In this document: one piece after another, positions 12,160-24,225 of the stretch
Position numbering within the stretch: position 1 is the stretch's first letter
Layout of the letters: the number at the start of each line of letters is the position of its first letter
NCBI RefSeq assembly: GCF_018143015.1
Contig: NC_054756.1
Location: 24,159,440 to 24,223,439, forward strand
Length of the DNA stretch: 64,000 nt
DNA from: Lytechinus variegatus
Lineage: Eukaryota > Echinodermata > Echinoidea > Temnopleuroida > Toxopneustidae
Direction: 5' to 3'
Translations under genes and position numbers: made by a program
Notes under the pieces: model-generated
What the model saw: the letters and a program-made list of their open reading frames with translations, nothing else
The model's database searches: none
Told to the model about the DNA's origin: nothing

Positions 12160-12375
12160 AACTCGAGTAGAAGATGTGGTTGCTGTTAACGCTCCCGGAG
12201 GGGTTGTTGGACATCTTGATGTTGTTGAGATTGCCAGTGTGGTTTTTGCATCTCCTGCAGAAATTGTGGGAAGCTGCTGTAGTTGTTGGTCAATGTAGTC
12301 GTTACATCTCCCGTGTGTTTGCTGCTGTTTTTGCTCCTGCTACTGATCATGTGATTGAAGTACCTGAAATAGTAA
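12160..12375 (-). pseudogene. Possible Q/T-rich exon inside Harbinger-like element
   Basis: Downstream of a possible acceptor (ACTATTTCAG on the minus strand at about 12367), one minus frame is rich in Gln then Thr/Ser/Pro. It contains an early in-frame TAG, so it is at best decayed. Its composition resembles the Thr/Ala-rich exon at 14499-14875. Confidence 0.2.
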
Positions 12376-13055
12376 TTAATTTATAATGCATATAAGCAAG
12401 ATACTAAAGTTATTTCTAATTTCACTTTCATTGTTAACCCTTAATAGATACCTTTTGATACTTTGCAAGATTTATCCAAATGGACAAGATCCTCAGGCAC
12501 CCCCGAGATGACCTACCAGAATAGCCTCACCTAGTAAGGTGTATTAACAGGATTTTGTACTCATTACATTCAGTTGATTTTGCATGAACTCAATTCTTCA
12601 AATGAATGTAAAGGGTCTACCAGTAAAAAAAAAATTGTGAGCTTCTTCGGGTAATCTTTCTGAGTCCTTTTACTCCTTTACTGAAAAATTAATACCGGTA
12701 ATTAAAAACATGATGAAGTGAGTTTGACAGTAATTTGACATGTTACATCTAAGGTGGTAGTGGTGTCGGTCAATCATTATAGAAATGCAGAATATTCATG
12801 TACATGCAGGTTGTGTACATGTACCAATTTGGCAAGAGAAAGCAAGTCACATTATCTACCAATGATTGATATTGGTTTGTTACTTTTGCAGCTGAAAAAA
12901 AATTCATCAACATCTCAAACTTAGAGTTTAATTCTAAAATTTGGATTCTTGACAAAGAGCAAATCAAGAAGACAAAAATCATTCAAATTGTTATCATGTG
13001 ACTTACTTCCTATGCCAAAATGAATCAGAATTATAAATAAGTTTAACTTACTGTT

Positions 13056-13162
13056 AAATCACATTTCTAGGCTCTTTATCTGGCTCTCCAAACCCTTCAG
13101 TCATTGATTTTGGCATGGCTTTCTGATACCATCTTGTGTCTTTCTGGAACTGTGGACAAAGC
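13056..13162 (-). CDS. Candidate terminal exon, Harbinger-borne protein
   Basis: The minus frame reads L-C-P-Q-F-Q-K-D-T-R-W-Y-Q-K-A-M-P-K-S-M-T and ends at a TAA (13056-13058). A pyrimidine-rich stretch and AG precede it. It joins in frame to the donor at 14499 if the AG at 13164-13163 is used. The family is not recognised. Confidence 0.35.
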
Positions 13163-14498
13163 CTCACCTGAAGGAATAAATTAAACTGAAATTTTCAAAA
13201 AATGTTTGGCACTATAATTTATTTTCTCACATGGATACATTGCATGTATATCAAAGAAAATAAAAGGAAACTTCATGTGACTACTAGGTTTTTGTCAGGG
13301 GGGGGGGGTAAAGGGGTCAAGATGGTTTAATATGATGAACAAAAATGCAACAGTAAATAATATATAAGGAATCTCTGGTTGAGAAACGTCACTTCATGCA
13401 ATTATTCCTCATAATTTATCTTGCACACACATATACACATAGTGAGGATGGGTGATGGAGAGAGAGAGCGAGCATTGTCATTGTACATGCAAAAAGTATT
13501 AAATCCATCACTGGCATATAGATGGGGGGCCAAGAAAAAAAAAGAAAAGAAAGAAAGAGAACAGGAAAGGGTGAAATAGAGAAGTATTTACTGAACATTA
13601 TTACGTCAAAATCTTTCCAAATATTTTATTTCTGTATCAAAAAGTTCAAAAATTTTGCTCACTCCCTTCGCCCTCTCGCATCTTTGGAGAACTTTTGTTC
13701 CATCCGCCATATTTAGCCCTCTCAAAATATTTGGCTCATAACGCCACTCCATTGTAAGAATTTTGTTTGCTTATCTAACCCTAATAAGACTGCCAGGGTA
13801 TTTTGGAGGCAGGAAAGATGGGTGGAAGGGGGGTGGGGCCCTCAAGATTGACAGTTAATTGCGCAATTGTGAAGGAATGCAAAATGCCAGCCACAGATGA
13901 AAAAATTGTATATTTGATCATTCTAAAATTATTTAAAATTATTTTCAATTAATATATTTTACTAAATCATCCATGAAATTAGAATTTGGCTGGAAATTTA
14001 TAAACAAACCCCTTGAAGTTTTTTTTGTTTAGAAACATAAAAATCGATTTTTTTTTTTTCCTTTCTGAAGTATTTCTTTTTTTTTATACTTTTTTTTATA
14101 TTGTTGACAAAATTTTCTTATCATAATAATCACCATGAAATTAATTGATTTTAATCAGTAAAAATAATTATTAACCGGTATGATGCAATTATGAATTTTG
14201 GCTAGAAACCGAATTTCCATTGGATTTGTTCATGAAATCACATTTTAAAGCAATTCTGACATGTGCTTACACAACGTTGCGTAATTTCAGGACCGGGTAC
14301 CCATGTGTCAAAAATTTTGTCTGAAAACTCCTGAATCTTTAAAAAAAGGCATATAATCATGCGGCACCATCTTTCACGTTGTTGATTAATCGTGAAAATT
14401 TTTGGGCCCCCACCACCTTTATAGGGTTAAATCAGATTGCAAATCATGATGGGTTTTACTGATATTCATTCTGCAACCCATATTTCAAAGCCTATTAC

Positions 14499-14875
14499 CT
14501 GTGGTAGTTTGTTAGTCTCTGCATTTCTACAACTGTGGCCAAATATTCTGCTAGAAGTTCTTTAGATGGGCCCTTGGCATTTTTCTTATTGTAGGAGACC
14601 GGCAAGCCCTGGCTTTGAAGTTCCTGGTCTATCCTTCTCCAGCTGCAATATCTGGTCAGTTGAGGACTTGGGGGCTTTGTGTCAGGAGTGGTCTTGGTAG
14701 TGGCGGTGGCAATGGTGATGGCAGTGGCAGAAGCAGACTTGGTGGTGGTGGCATTAGCAGCACTGATGGTGGTGGCAGCAGTGGTGGTGGTGACTGCAAT
14801 TGCAGCATTGTTGATGGTGGTATATGCCTTATCACAACCAACATTAGCTCCTGCTGCCACGCTGCTGGTCTCCAT
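14499..14875 (-). CDS. Candidate exon, Thr/Ala-rich protein with basic C-terminal segment
   Basis: It starts at an ATG (14875) and is open for 125 codons. It has a long Thr/Ala/Ile low-complexity region (about residues 20-70) encoded by imperfect trinucleotide repeats. A non-repetitive segment follows, with C-S-W-R-R-I-D-Q-E-L-Q-S-Q-G-L-P and L-L-A-E-Y-L-A. A donor (CACAG/GTAATA) lies at 14499/14498, and splicing to 13162 keeps the frame. This could be the accessory DNA-binding protein of a Harbinger element or unrelated cargo; I cannot assign it. Confidence 0.4.
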
Positions 14876-15120
14876 CTATTATGTTTTAAGTAGAATAAAC
14901 ATTTGATTATTAACACATCAACTTCAGAACACTAGCATATTGATAATAAAACTTGTAGATATAGCAGTCAAAGCATAAAATGAACTTCCACAGAAGAGTA
15001 CTTGCACCTTCCTCTAATAGAATTTCAGACCACCTTGAGGATATTATGCTCAAAGCAAGGTTCTTATTTGACAACATTGGTCAGAGGAACATGGATTTAA
15101 ATGTCAGAATACAAGAACTG

Positions 15121-15265
15121 GGGCCCGTTGCAGAAAGAGTTGAGTTAAAACGCAAGTCAAAAAATCAATCGCAAGTCCCAAATGCGCGCTGTTGATTGGT
15201 TGAAAATCAAGTTACGCATGATTTTTAGAGATGCGATTGATTAAAACTCTTTCTGCAACGGGCCC
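15121..15265. mobile_element. 145-bp MITE, GGGCCCGTTGCAGAAAG TIR, CTG duplication
   Basis: Inverted ends GGGCCCGTTGCAGAAAGAGT are flanked by CTG on both sides (15118-15120 and 15266-15268). It shares the GGGCCCGTT terminus and CWG target with the 6.2-kb element that contains it, so the same transposase class probably moved both. Confidence 0.8.
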
Positions 15266-15744
15266 CTGGTATCATTGGTTGATCAATTGTACTGTATAAT
15301 ACCCCATTTAGATATATGTTGACCAATTATTTCTTGTTGAAACACATGTCTTTGTTATCAATCTTGTAGGGTATAGAGTGCATGCTGATGCTATAGTTAT
15401 CAGTGTTGTATACCGAGGCTGGCCTCGGGACCAGAATTTGCATCCTCGAAGCCTGATGTCTCGGCCTCGGTCGCTCTGTCTTGATATTTCAGCTATGAGG
15501 CTTGACAAATGTGGTCATTTCCAGCACATAAATTGTGTCCATTATCAACGTAATGTGCAATTTCTAATGCACACATTATTAGATCTAGATTACCCCCCTC
15601 TATAGATTATATATACGGTAATATATTTTGCCTGTTTTTTTTTTATTTATTCTATTTTCAATATTTTTATTTCATTTATTCATTTATTTTTTTCTTGAGG
15701 GGGGGTCAATGGTCAATTGAATTCAACAAAAAACATGCAAATAA

Positions 15745-16640
15745 TGCTCTAAATAGCCCTTTATTCCCTTCATTTTTGTTAATTTGAGCCCGCTAAATGT
15801 GCATCCGCCGGGTCGAGCTAGTGCTTATCTTGTTGCCCGAGTCGAATTCTACAAGTTCGGATAGGTGGTTACCCTGGCTAGACCGTCGGGATATCCCTGG
15901 GGGCCCCTTGAAAAAATACTTTTTTTTAATTAAACAGTGCTCTAAATAGCCCTTTATTCCCTTTAAATTTTATTTGAGCCCCCTAAATGTGCATGCGCCG
16001 GGTCAAGCTAGTGCTTATCTTGTTGCCCCAGTCGAGTTCTACAAGTTAAGATAGGTGGTTACCCTGGCTAGGCCGTTGGGATATCCCTTGGGGCCCCTTG
16101 AAAAAAATACTTTTTTTAAATTAAAAAAATGCTCTAAATAGCCCTTTATTCCCTTTAATTTTTGTTATTTGAGCCCCCTAAATGTGCATGCGCCGGGTCA
16201 AGCTAGTGCTTATCTTGTTGCCCCAGTCGAGTTCTACAAGTTAAGATAGGTGGTTACCCTGGCTAGGCCGTTGGGATATCCCTTGGGGCCCCTTGAAAAA
16301 AATACTTTTTTTAAATTAAAAAAATGCTCTATATAGCCCTTTATTCCCTTTAATTTTGTTAATTTGAGCCCCCTAAATGTGCATGCGCCGGGTCAAGTTA
16401 GGGCTTATCTTGTTGCCCGAGTCAAGTTCTACAAGTTAGGACATGTGATTACCCCAGCTAGGCCGTCGGAATACCCTTCAGGCCTCTCAACAAAAAAAAA
16501 AATTCATACCCTTTTTTTCACTGACTTTTGTCCCCTGAAAGTCCTCGTATTAGGGCAAGCCAGTGATTTTATGGTTGCCCGAGACGTGCTGCACCTTTTA
16601 AACCCCCTAGCTAGCTTTCAAAACCCCTAATTTTAGAATA
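15745..16640 (+). repeat. Tandem repeat, ~193-bp period, four units plus a degenerate fifth
   Basis: TGCTCTA(A/T)ATAGCCC starts at 15745, 15938, 16130 and 16325. Each unit also carries GCCGGGTCAAG, CTTATCTTGTTGCCC and GGGCCCCTTG words. A degraded fifth unit runs from about 16500 to 16630. Units 2 and 3 are the most alike. No coding frame is shared. Confidence 0.8.
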
Positions 16641-17512
16641 TTGAATATCCGTCCAACTTCACACGCGTTTGAATATCGAACCTGAATGTCAAACCAACTT
16701 CACAGTTTGAATATCGAATATCCAACCAACTTCCTGCCGGTCAAATTTTTGCTAACTCACAGTCACAGCTTTCAAAAAAAAAAAATTTTGCCTTTTTTTA
16801 TTACTGTCTGGCCACCAAACTTTTTTATACTCGCAAGCCCCCCCCCCTCCTGAAAACTATAAGAAAAACAATCCCTCACAGTTACAGAGTAAATGTTTGT
16901 GTTAGTTACCCCCCCCCCAAAAAAAAAAAAAAAACATGCCCAAGCCGAGGCCAAACTTGAGCGTGAACACCAATCGAAACCCATTCATGATTCTCGAGAC
17001 TTGACTGTATTTTTGTCGCCCACAACAACCCAAGCCACAAAAAATAAAGGCTCACTCTCACACAGCTTTTCACATATCGCACTGAATTAGGTAATTAAAG
17101 ACTAAAGTCAGAAAGAAAGACAGATGCAACTCTCAGAGTCAAGACAGTCATGACAGTACAGTCGCAACGCCGCTCATTCGAGCTCCACCCCACACACACC
17201 AACACTACTACGCGGAAGCTCCGGGATAGCGACCACTCGGCATCTCGATGATGCCTCCACGATATCCCCGGGCAAAATGCATGTTTACCTCGTAGAAAAC
17301 GGTGGAAATATGATATGTATTATCAATGTCATTCTTTCGGAAGTGATTTATTTATTACTTTATCAAATGATGTAATAATTGAATAAATACGATAATTAGA
17401 AAGTACTTACATCTCCGATTCAAATTTTCCGTAAATTCTGTCACCATCAAAATTTTATCGCAGACGACGTGTGTGAAGAAAAAAAACGGCTGTTAGCTGC
17501 ATATCAGGCTCG
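16640..17512. other. Unassigned interior of the Harbinger-like element
   Basis: Holds short imperfect repeats of TTGAATATCGAA and CCAACTTC (16640-16735), poly-C/poly-A tracts (16838-16935) and a locally GC-rich block at 17160-17280. The GC-rich block could be a promoter or 5' exon for the minus-strand reading frames; no gene is recognised. Confidence 0.3.
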
Positions 17513-20500
17513 TTCACGAACTATTTTTCATTTAATTATTTTTATTTACGATAACAATTTGTCATTGCTTTTATGAAACGGATATTTGCAACTATGACAA
17601 GTTGCCATTGCAATAACAAGATTTGCCATAGATATGGGAGATGTTACAGTTGCAAGTCAAAAGTTTTATGAAACGGGCCCCTGGTTTTGCACTTTTTCAT
17701 GTACGACATTTTCCGTATTTTTTCGGAACTCTTTAAGGGGTAATTTTAACATTGTAAAACATCATTTATGTATTTTCTGAGTAAACGCTACAATATTGAA
17801 ACGCTATTTGCTGGAAAAATTTCATTCCAGACATTTTGTGGAAATTCCCGGATTTTTTTGTTGTGGTCGATTTCTATTGAATATAATGTATAACAAATTT
17901 GCAGGTACCTTATATGAAATTTTAAAAAATTGTGCAAATTTGTTAATTTTGCGGGAAAATTGCTTGTATTTTAATCTTTTACCTTACCCTTTTTCACTAA
18001 AAATCATCACGAAAGAATTTTCAAGTAAATTTCAGTCATACTCAATTAATCAATGGATATTGAAAATTCTTGATGGTAAAAATGTGAAATTTTTAGAAAT
18101 TTTCAGAATTGTGCAAACTTTTACAACAAAATTCTTCGTCATTCTATGATACAAAACATCGCTGATCAGTTTTTAAGTGATTGCTGGGAAACTGAAGCAT
18201 TGTGATTCAGAAATTTCTAATTAAAATGATAGAAATTTAGAAGAAATTTTGAACAAAAGTTTTAAACATATTTTAGTTTTAAAAAAGTATCACCCATGAA
18301 TTTTCATGTATTCTGTGAAATTTATACCCACTAAAATTGTAAAATTCTTGCTTGAAATCTTGAAAAAAAAGTACTAACAGTACAAAGGGTTTTTAAAAAG
18401 ATTTTGCACAAAAAAAACATAAAACTGTTGATTAAAAATTAGCTGCTGTGGAAATTAAGATTAAGGCGCCTTTCGTTGCACAATTTTAGAATGTCAATTT
18501 TGGTAAAAATCGTCTGAAATTTTTGAGTTTTTAAGGCGTTTTACGTACTCCAAACTTCATTTCATATTTACCGTATTGTATTATCACCACCATCATTATA
18601 CTCATCACGATTGTCATCCCCACATTAATAATCACATATAGGAATGGTCTAAATTTAGTCCTATGATGTGTATGATCAAGATTATCAATCATATCTAAGT
18701 AATTCATTTCATAAAACATTAGCCGACACTGAATGAAAATTCATGACAGACCACCTAATTCGTCCTCATGACGAATTAAAATCTAGTTTATTTATTTATT
18801 TTTACGGATTTTTCTTGTCGCCAAGTTATCTCAAAATGGACTTGCTCAATTTCATTGAATTTCATGTCATCTATAGGATCTGTCATGGACACGTGCAGTG
18901 AAGCTTTTCAAGGTCATCAGGTCATGATGACGTCATCTAGGCGCCATTTTGTAAAATCACATTATCAATCACATCTCCATTATCAATTATCAAAAATCAA
19001 TCAAATTTACATCACATCAACTTCAGGTCAAGAGTCATCAGGTCATGTCATCAAAGGTCACCTGGAGGTCACGACGCGCGCGTACGCGCGCGTACGCGCG
19101 CGTCAAAATTTAAAAATGCTCAAAATCACTTTTTGACCAAACGAGAGTACGTTTCAGGTCATTCTAAGCATTTCAAGAATTTGCGCGCGCGCACGCATGC
19201 GTGCGCGTTTCCGCACGTAACACCTCAACGCAACGCAGAAACACCGTTTTTTTTACATCATTGCATTGATAATAAAATTCTGAACAATTCGATACCTTGA
19301 TCAACCTTCTACGACCATTAATGACGAAATTAACACCCGTTAAAGTCTGCAGCACGTGTGCGCGCGAGCTCTCACTATAGGCCATATATGGGCAAAAACA
19401 TGCCTATTGAAAATTCACTGTAGCTCTTTAAATAGTCCGTTGACCCCCAATTTTTTTTTCATATATCGATAGAGTATGAGTTGTAGATTTGATTTCATGT
19501 CACCATTGTCCCTAAATTATATCGTGACGTCATCAAAATGGCGCCTAAACTAAAAATTTCATTTTTTCAAAAATGACGTCATCAAATTTATGCAAATTTG
19601 GTTGTAACTTCTCAAATATAGATCATTTTTCGCCCAGATTTCGATATGTTGTAGTTTAGAATGTACTCTTTCTCTTAGTTGTCATGAATTTTCATTTTGA
19701 GAAACGCATCATTGCGTAAAACAGCGATGAAAAGAGGCATGTCATTTTTCCTCATTTTGCGTGTAATCTCTATGGGACCTGACTTTTTCTCAAAACTAGA
19801 TTCGACATTCCGCTATTTCGTGAGCCATATCTCCATTTTTTCTCGTCAGTTTTCTTTAAGCTTTTAGTATGTTGTAGCTGAGATTCTAAGCTATCGCAAG
19901 TGTGCCCTTCATTTTTTGATCAGATGCCGGGATCATGCCCGTATTTCACTTGCAAAATTGGACTTGTAATTCTCAAAATTGCTTGCGTGTATTCTCTATG
20001 GGGAATATCGTGGCTTTGACTGCTTTCTAAAGGGCGCGGGTTCGAGTCCTGGGGTGAACAAGATGATTTTTTTTTTTCAGTTTTTTTTTTCTTTTTGCAA
20101 CATCTTACATGATCCTTTATGATATTTAAAAGGTATAAAAGTTAAAATTTAGCAAGATAAAACAGATTATAATTGCTTTTTTCATATCACATGTGTTTTG
20201 CGTGTAATCTCTATGGGACATGACTTTTTCTCAAAACTAGATTCCTCTATTTCGTGAGCCATATCTCCATTTTTTCTTGTCAGTTTTCTTTAGGCTTTTA
20301 GTATGTTGTAGCTGAGATTCTAAGCTTTCGCAAGTGTGCCCTTCATTTTTTGATCAGATGCCGGGATCATGCCCGTATTTCACTTGCAAAATTGGACTTG
20401 TAATTCTCAAAATTGCTTACGTGTATTCTCTATGGGGAATATCGTGGCTTTGACTGCTTTCTAAAGGGCGCGGGTTCGAGTCCTGGGGTGAACAAGATGA

Positions 20501-20652
20501 TTTTTTTTTCAGTTTTTTTTTTCTTTTTGCCACTTCTTACATGATCCTTTATGATATTTAAAAGGTATAAATGTTTAAATTTAGCAAGATAAAACAGATT
20601 ATAATTGATTTTTTTTTCATATCACATGTGTTTTGCGTGTAATCTGTCTGGG

Positions 20653-20748
20653 CAGGGCGTCGATCCATTTTTCAGATTGGGGGGGCAAAATCATTAATGT
20701 TCCAAAGGCGCTCGATCGTACAAAACACCCACCCACACCACACACACA

Positions 20749-20788
<40 letters not shown>

Positions 20789-20797
20789 TATATACTG

Positions 20798-20852
<55 letters not shown>

Positions 20853-21565
20853 CTCATGAGACCCATACACGTATCTCACAAAGAAATTAATGCGAGCGCG
20901 AAGCGCGAGCTGATTTTTTTTTTAGTATACTGACAGGAAAAGCGTGCCTGTTTAGGACTGTTTGTAGTAACTCATGAGGAGGATACATATCTCACTACAC
21001 AGGTAGTACGAGTGCCGAGAGTGAGCTGAAATTTCCTTATATTCTGATCTGAAAACTTGATATTCTAAGCATTTTTGGTACCAATGATAAGATTTGTATT
21101 TAAAAGAACAATAGATGCGAGCGCGAAGCGCGAGCTGAAAAATTTTGATATTTCGATCTGAAAAAATAACAGTTTAGTGGACGTTTTTGATGAACAACAA
21201 GATATATATCCAAGAAAAGATGATTGCAAATCGAAGCAGGTCTTTTGAGGCTTAGAACTGAAAGTGGGACATTTACATTCACCTATTTAATCATGAAAAG
21301 TATGGGTTTTTGCTACAGAAATGATGCGAGCGCGAAGCGCGAGCTGAAAATTTGTATATTTCAATCTGAAAAGCGGACATTTTGAGCACGATTTTAAATA
21401 AAGAACGAGTTGTGTATCACCATCTCGCTTGCTGAACATTACAATCTTGTTTTTTTTTAATGCATATCCGGAATTATTGGGGGGGCAAAATGATATGTTT
21501 GCCCCCCCAATATTTTCATTGGTGGGGCGATCGCCCCCCCTGCCCCCCCAGGATCGACGCCTCTG
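20653..21565. mobile_element. hAT-like non-autonomous element with 8-bp target duplication
   Basis: Inverted ends CAGGGCGTCGATCC / GGATCGACGCCTCTG are flanked by TGTCTGGG on both sides (20645-20652 and 21566-21573). The host repeat reads continuously once the insert is removed. A CAG(R)G terminus and 8-bp duplication are hallmarks of the hAT superfamily. The interior holds a (TA)n tract, three copies of GAGCGCGAAGCGCGAGCT and subterminal TTGGGGGGGCAAAAT repeats; no transposase is present. Confidence 0.85.
20751..20850. repeat. (TA)n microsatellite
   Basis: About 95 bp of alternating T and A with two short interruptions, inside the hAT-like element. The ORFs through it are artefacts. Confidence 0.9.
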
Positions 21566-21875
21566 TGTCTGGGACATGACTTTTTCTCAAAACTAGATTC
21601 GACATTCCTCTATTTCGTGAGCCATATCTCCATTGTTTCTTGTCAGTTTTCCCTGAGCTTTTAGTATGTTGTAGCCGAGATTCTAAGCTTTCGAAAATGT
21701 GCTCTTCATTTTTGATCAGATGCCGGGATCATGCTCGTATTTCGCTTGCAAAATTGGAATTCTCAAAATTGCTTACGTGTATTCTCTATGGGGAATATCG
21801 TGGCTCAATGGATAACGCATTTGAATCGCTTTCACAGGGACGCAGGTTCGAGTCCTGTGGTAAACAAGATTTTTT

Positions 21876-23986
21876 AGGTGGTCTGTCATGAATATGACAG
21901 ATCACCTATTATATTCGTCAGATTTTACTTTATTTTTATTGCCAAATTTTGTTCCCAGGTTATCTCAAAATCGGGCCTGTCAAATTTCTTGATTTTCATG
22001 TCATGTATGGATGTTATTGTGGAATCGCGAAACGAAACTTTTCAAGGTCATCAAAGCGTGATGACGTCATCTAGGCGCCATTTTGTAAAATTAAATTATT
22101 GATCATATCATCGCAACTAATCATCATAAATCATTCATATTTGCACCATATCAAGTTCAGATGACAGGTCATCAGGACATGTCAACAGAGGTCATGCAAA
22201 GGTCACGACGCGCACGTACGCGCGCGTCAAAATTTTAAAATTTTCCAAATCAACCGTGGTCAAGTTTGGGTACGTTTTAGGCCATTTTGAGCATGTCAAG
22301 AATTTGCGCGCGCACAGGTATGCGTGCGCGTTTTTGCTCCTACCATCGCTATGCCTCTTCGAGTCGTCATTTATTTTGTGTCTGTCCATCGTCCATGATC
22401 TTCTGATTAATTTGATACCTCATTCAGCCTCTTACGACCAATAATACCGGAATGCGCGTCCATTCAAATTTGCATTGCACGCGCGTGCAAACTCGCAAAA
22501 TAAGTCATAAGTGGGCAAAAATATGCCTATATAAAATTCACTGTAGCTCTTCAGGGAGTCCGTTGACCCCCAATTTTTCCTCACTCGTCAATATACTCAA
22601 TATCTCATTTGGAAATTGCATAAATACCACAAAATTGCTTAAAAAATAAAAATTACACATTTTCGCAACATACGTCAACGTATTTATGCATATTTGACCG
22701 TATCTTCATTATTAGTGGTCAGTTTTCTCTCAAATTTTGATATGATGTAGTCGAAAAAATTCTCTACAAATAACGTGTGAATAATTTTCACTTTTGACCA
22801 CAGCATCAATGTGTTGTGACCTGTTTAAGTTTTTCCAAATTTTTTCTGGGCCTATTTTTTGAGAATTTTCTTAAAAAAATGTTTTATTAATCAATTTTAC
22901 GGTCTTCCTATAAATTTCAAGCCAACTGGTTTTGCGTTTTTTCACGTAGGACATTTTTGTAATTTTTCCGTAACTTTTTAAGAGGTAATTTTAACATTGT
23001 AGAACATCATTTATGTATTTTCTTTGTAAATGCTACAATATTGAAATGCTGTTGTGTTGAAAAATTTCATTCCGGACATTTTGTGGAAATATCCGGCTTT
23101 TTGTTTTATTCGCTTTTCACTAAATATAACATATAACAAATTTTCATATGCCTTCTGTAAAATAAAAAATTATGCAATTTACTTAAATACATATTTTCCC
23201 GAAATTTGGCGGGAAAATTGCCTGTATTTGAATCTTTCACCTGAATTTTTTCTAGTAAAATCATTAAGAAAGAATTTTCAATTAAAAGTTTAAGTCATAC
23301 ACAATTAATAAAAGGAGATTGAAAATTCTTGACGGAAAATATAATGTGAAATGTAACATTCCCCCCCAAAAAAAAAAATATTCCTTTCATCTAATACATC
23401 ACTGATGAGTTTTGAAGTGAATGCTGTGAAATTGTAGCACTGTGAAATTTCTCATTAAAGATAATTGAAATTTAGCAAAAGTTTTGAATAAAAATATTTA
23501 AGATATTTTAGTTTTCAAAAAGTATCATGAATTTTCACGCATTCTGTGAATTTGATACCCACTGACATTGTGAAAATTCTTGCTTGTAATCTTAAAAGAA
23601 AAGTTGCTTACTGAGTAAAGAATTTAAAAAAAAAGATTTTGCAAAAAAAAACATAAACTGTCGATTAAAAATGAGCTGCTCTGAAAATGAAGGCTCCTTT
23701 CATAGCGCAATTTCGGAAAGCCAATTTCTGAGTTGTTTTTAATGCATTTTACGTGCACCAAACTTCATTTTGTATTGCATTATCACCAACATATTTATAA
23801 ACATCACGTTTGTCATCACACATTACAGAGTGAGTATTAAGCACCGGGAATTAGCAATGGTCAAAATTTACTCCCATGATGTCTATGATCAAGATTGTCT
23901 AATGATTTAGTTCATACATTAGCCGACACCTAATGAAATTTCATGACAGACCACCTAATTCGTCCTAATGACGAATTAAAATCTAG
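21876..23986 (+). mobile_element. Full-length Helentron-like element (U5'/R3' type), 2.1 kb
   Basis: Both ends are intact: the 32-nt 5' hairpin at 21876-21907, and the offset inverted repeat, hairpin and CTAG at 23941-23986. It inserted into the T-run after the third tRNA-like cassette of element V, whose sequence resumes at 23987. The first 700 bp match units 1-6; the 3' 1.4 kb matches only unit 6. It has no ORF beyond 80 codons. Confidence 0.8.
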
Positions 23987-24225
23987 TTTTTTCTTTTTTT
24001 TTTCTTTTTACCACCTCGTCCATGATCCTTCGTGATAATTTAATGGTATAAAATTTAAAATTTCGCAAGATAAAACAGATTATATTTACTTTGTTTCATA
24101 TCACATGTATTGTCATACATGAAAGAGACCCTTTTAACAGTGCTTTATCATCTCCCGTCTTTCACAAGTATTCCATCCATAATGAATATTCCGTCGTCAT
24201 CATGAAGATCATATTGATCTGCATG

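Larger units (their letters stand above)
11513..17680. mobile_element. Harbinger-like DNA transposon, 6.2 kb, CTG target duplication
   Basis: Ends are perfect 18-bp inverted repeats (GGGCCCGTTTCATAAAAC), flanked on both sides by CTG. The uninterrupted equivalent of the target (about 22915, CAACTGGTTTTGC) shows the empty site, proving insertion and a 3-bp duplication. PIF/Harbinger elements make 3-bp duplications, often TWA or CWG. No DDE transposase is recognised. The only coding candidates are minus-strand exons at 14875-14499 and 13162-13056. It also holds a 145-bp MITE and a 193-bp-period tandem array. Confidence 0.75.
10561..18786 (+). mobile_element. Helentron-like unit 6 with true 3' end, interrupted by Harbinger-like element
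   Basis: The left part is 10561-11512; its 5' hairpin is deleted. The right part is 17681-18786, ending with the offset inverted repeat (GACAGACCACCTAATTCGTC), the 3' hairpin and CTAG. Relative to the full-length copy at 21876-23986 it lacks about 80 bp near 11205 and carries a 6.17-kb insertion. With the insertion removed it is about 2.06 kb. Unlike units 1-5 it has no tRNA-like cassette in its 3' half. Confidence 0.7.
19758..21875 (+). repeat. ~440-bp tandem triplication containing tRNA-like cassettes
   Basis: Units start with GCGTGTAATCTCTATGGGAC at about 19758, 20200 and 20634 (the third is split by the hAT-like element and resumes at 21566). Each contains an A-box-like TGGCTTTGACTGC or TGGCTCAATGG and a perfect B-box GGTTCGAGTCC. 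The third cassette (21793-21860) is the most tRNA-like and resembles a tRNA-Arg body. Confidence 0.7.

Noticed and set aside
15308..15605. ORFs of 66-75 codons around 15.3-15.6 kb
   Set aside because: Short, overlapping on both strands, next to a MITE, with no homology signature.
20633..20890. Ile/Tyr-repeat ORFs
   Set aside because: Translations of a (TA)n microsatellite; also at 52268-52562.
1114..21860. Functional tRNA genes
   Set aside because: A- and B-boxes are present but acceptor and anticodon stems are not properly paired, so these are tRNA-derived cassettes in repeats, not decoding tRNAs.
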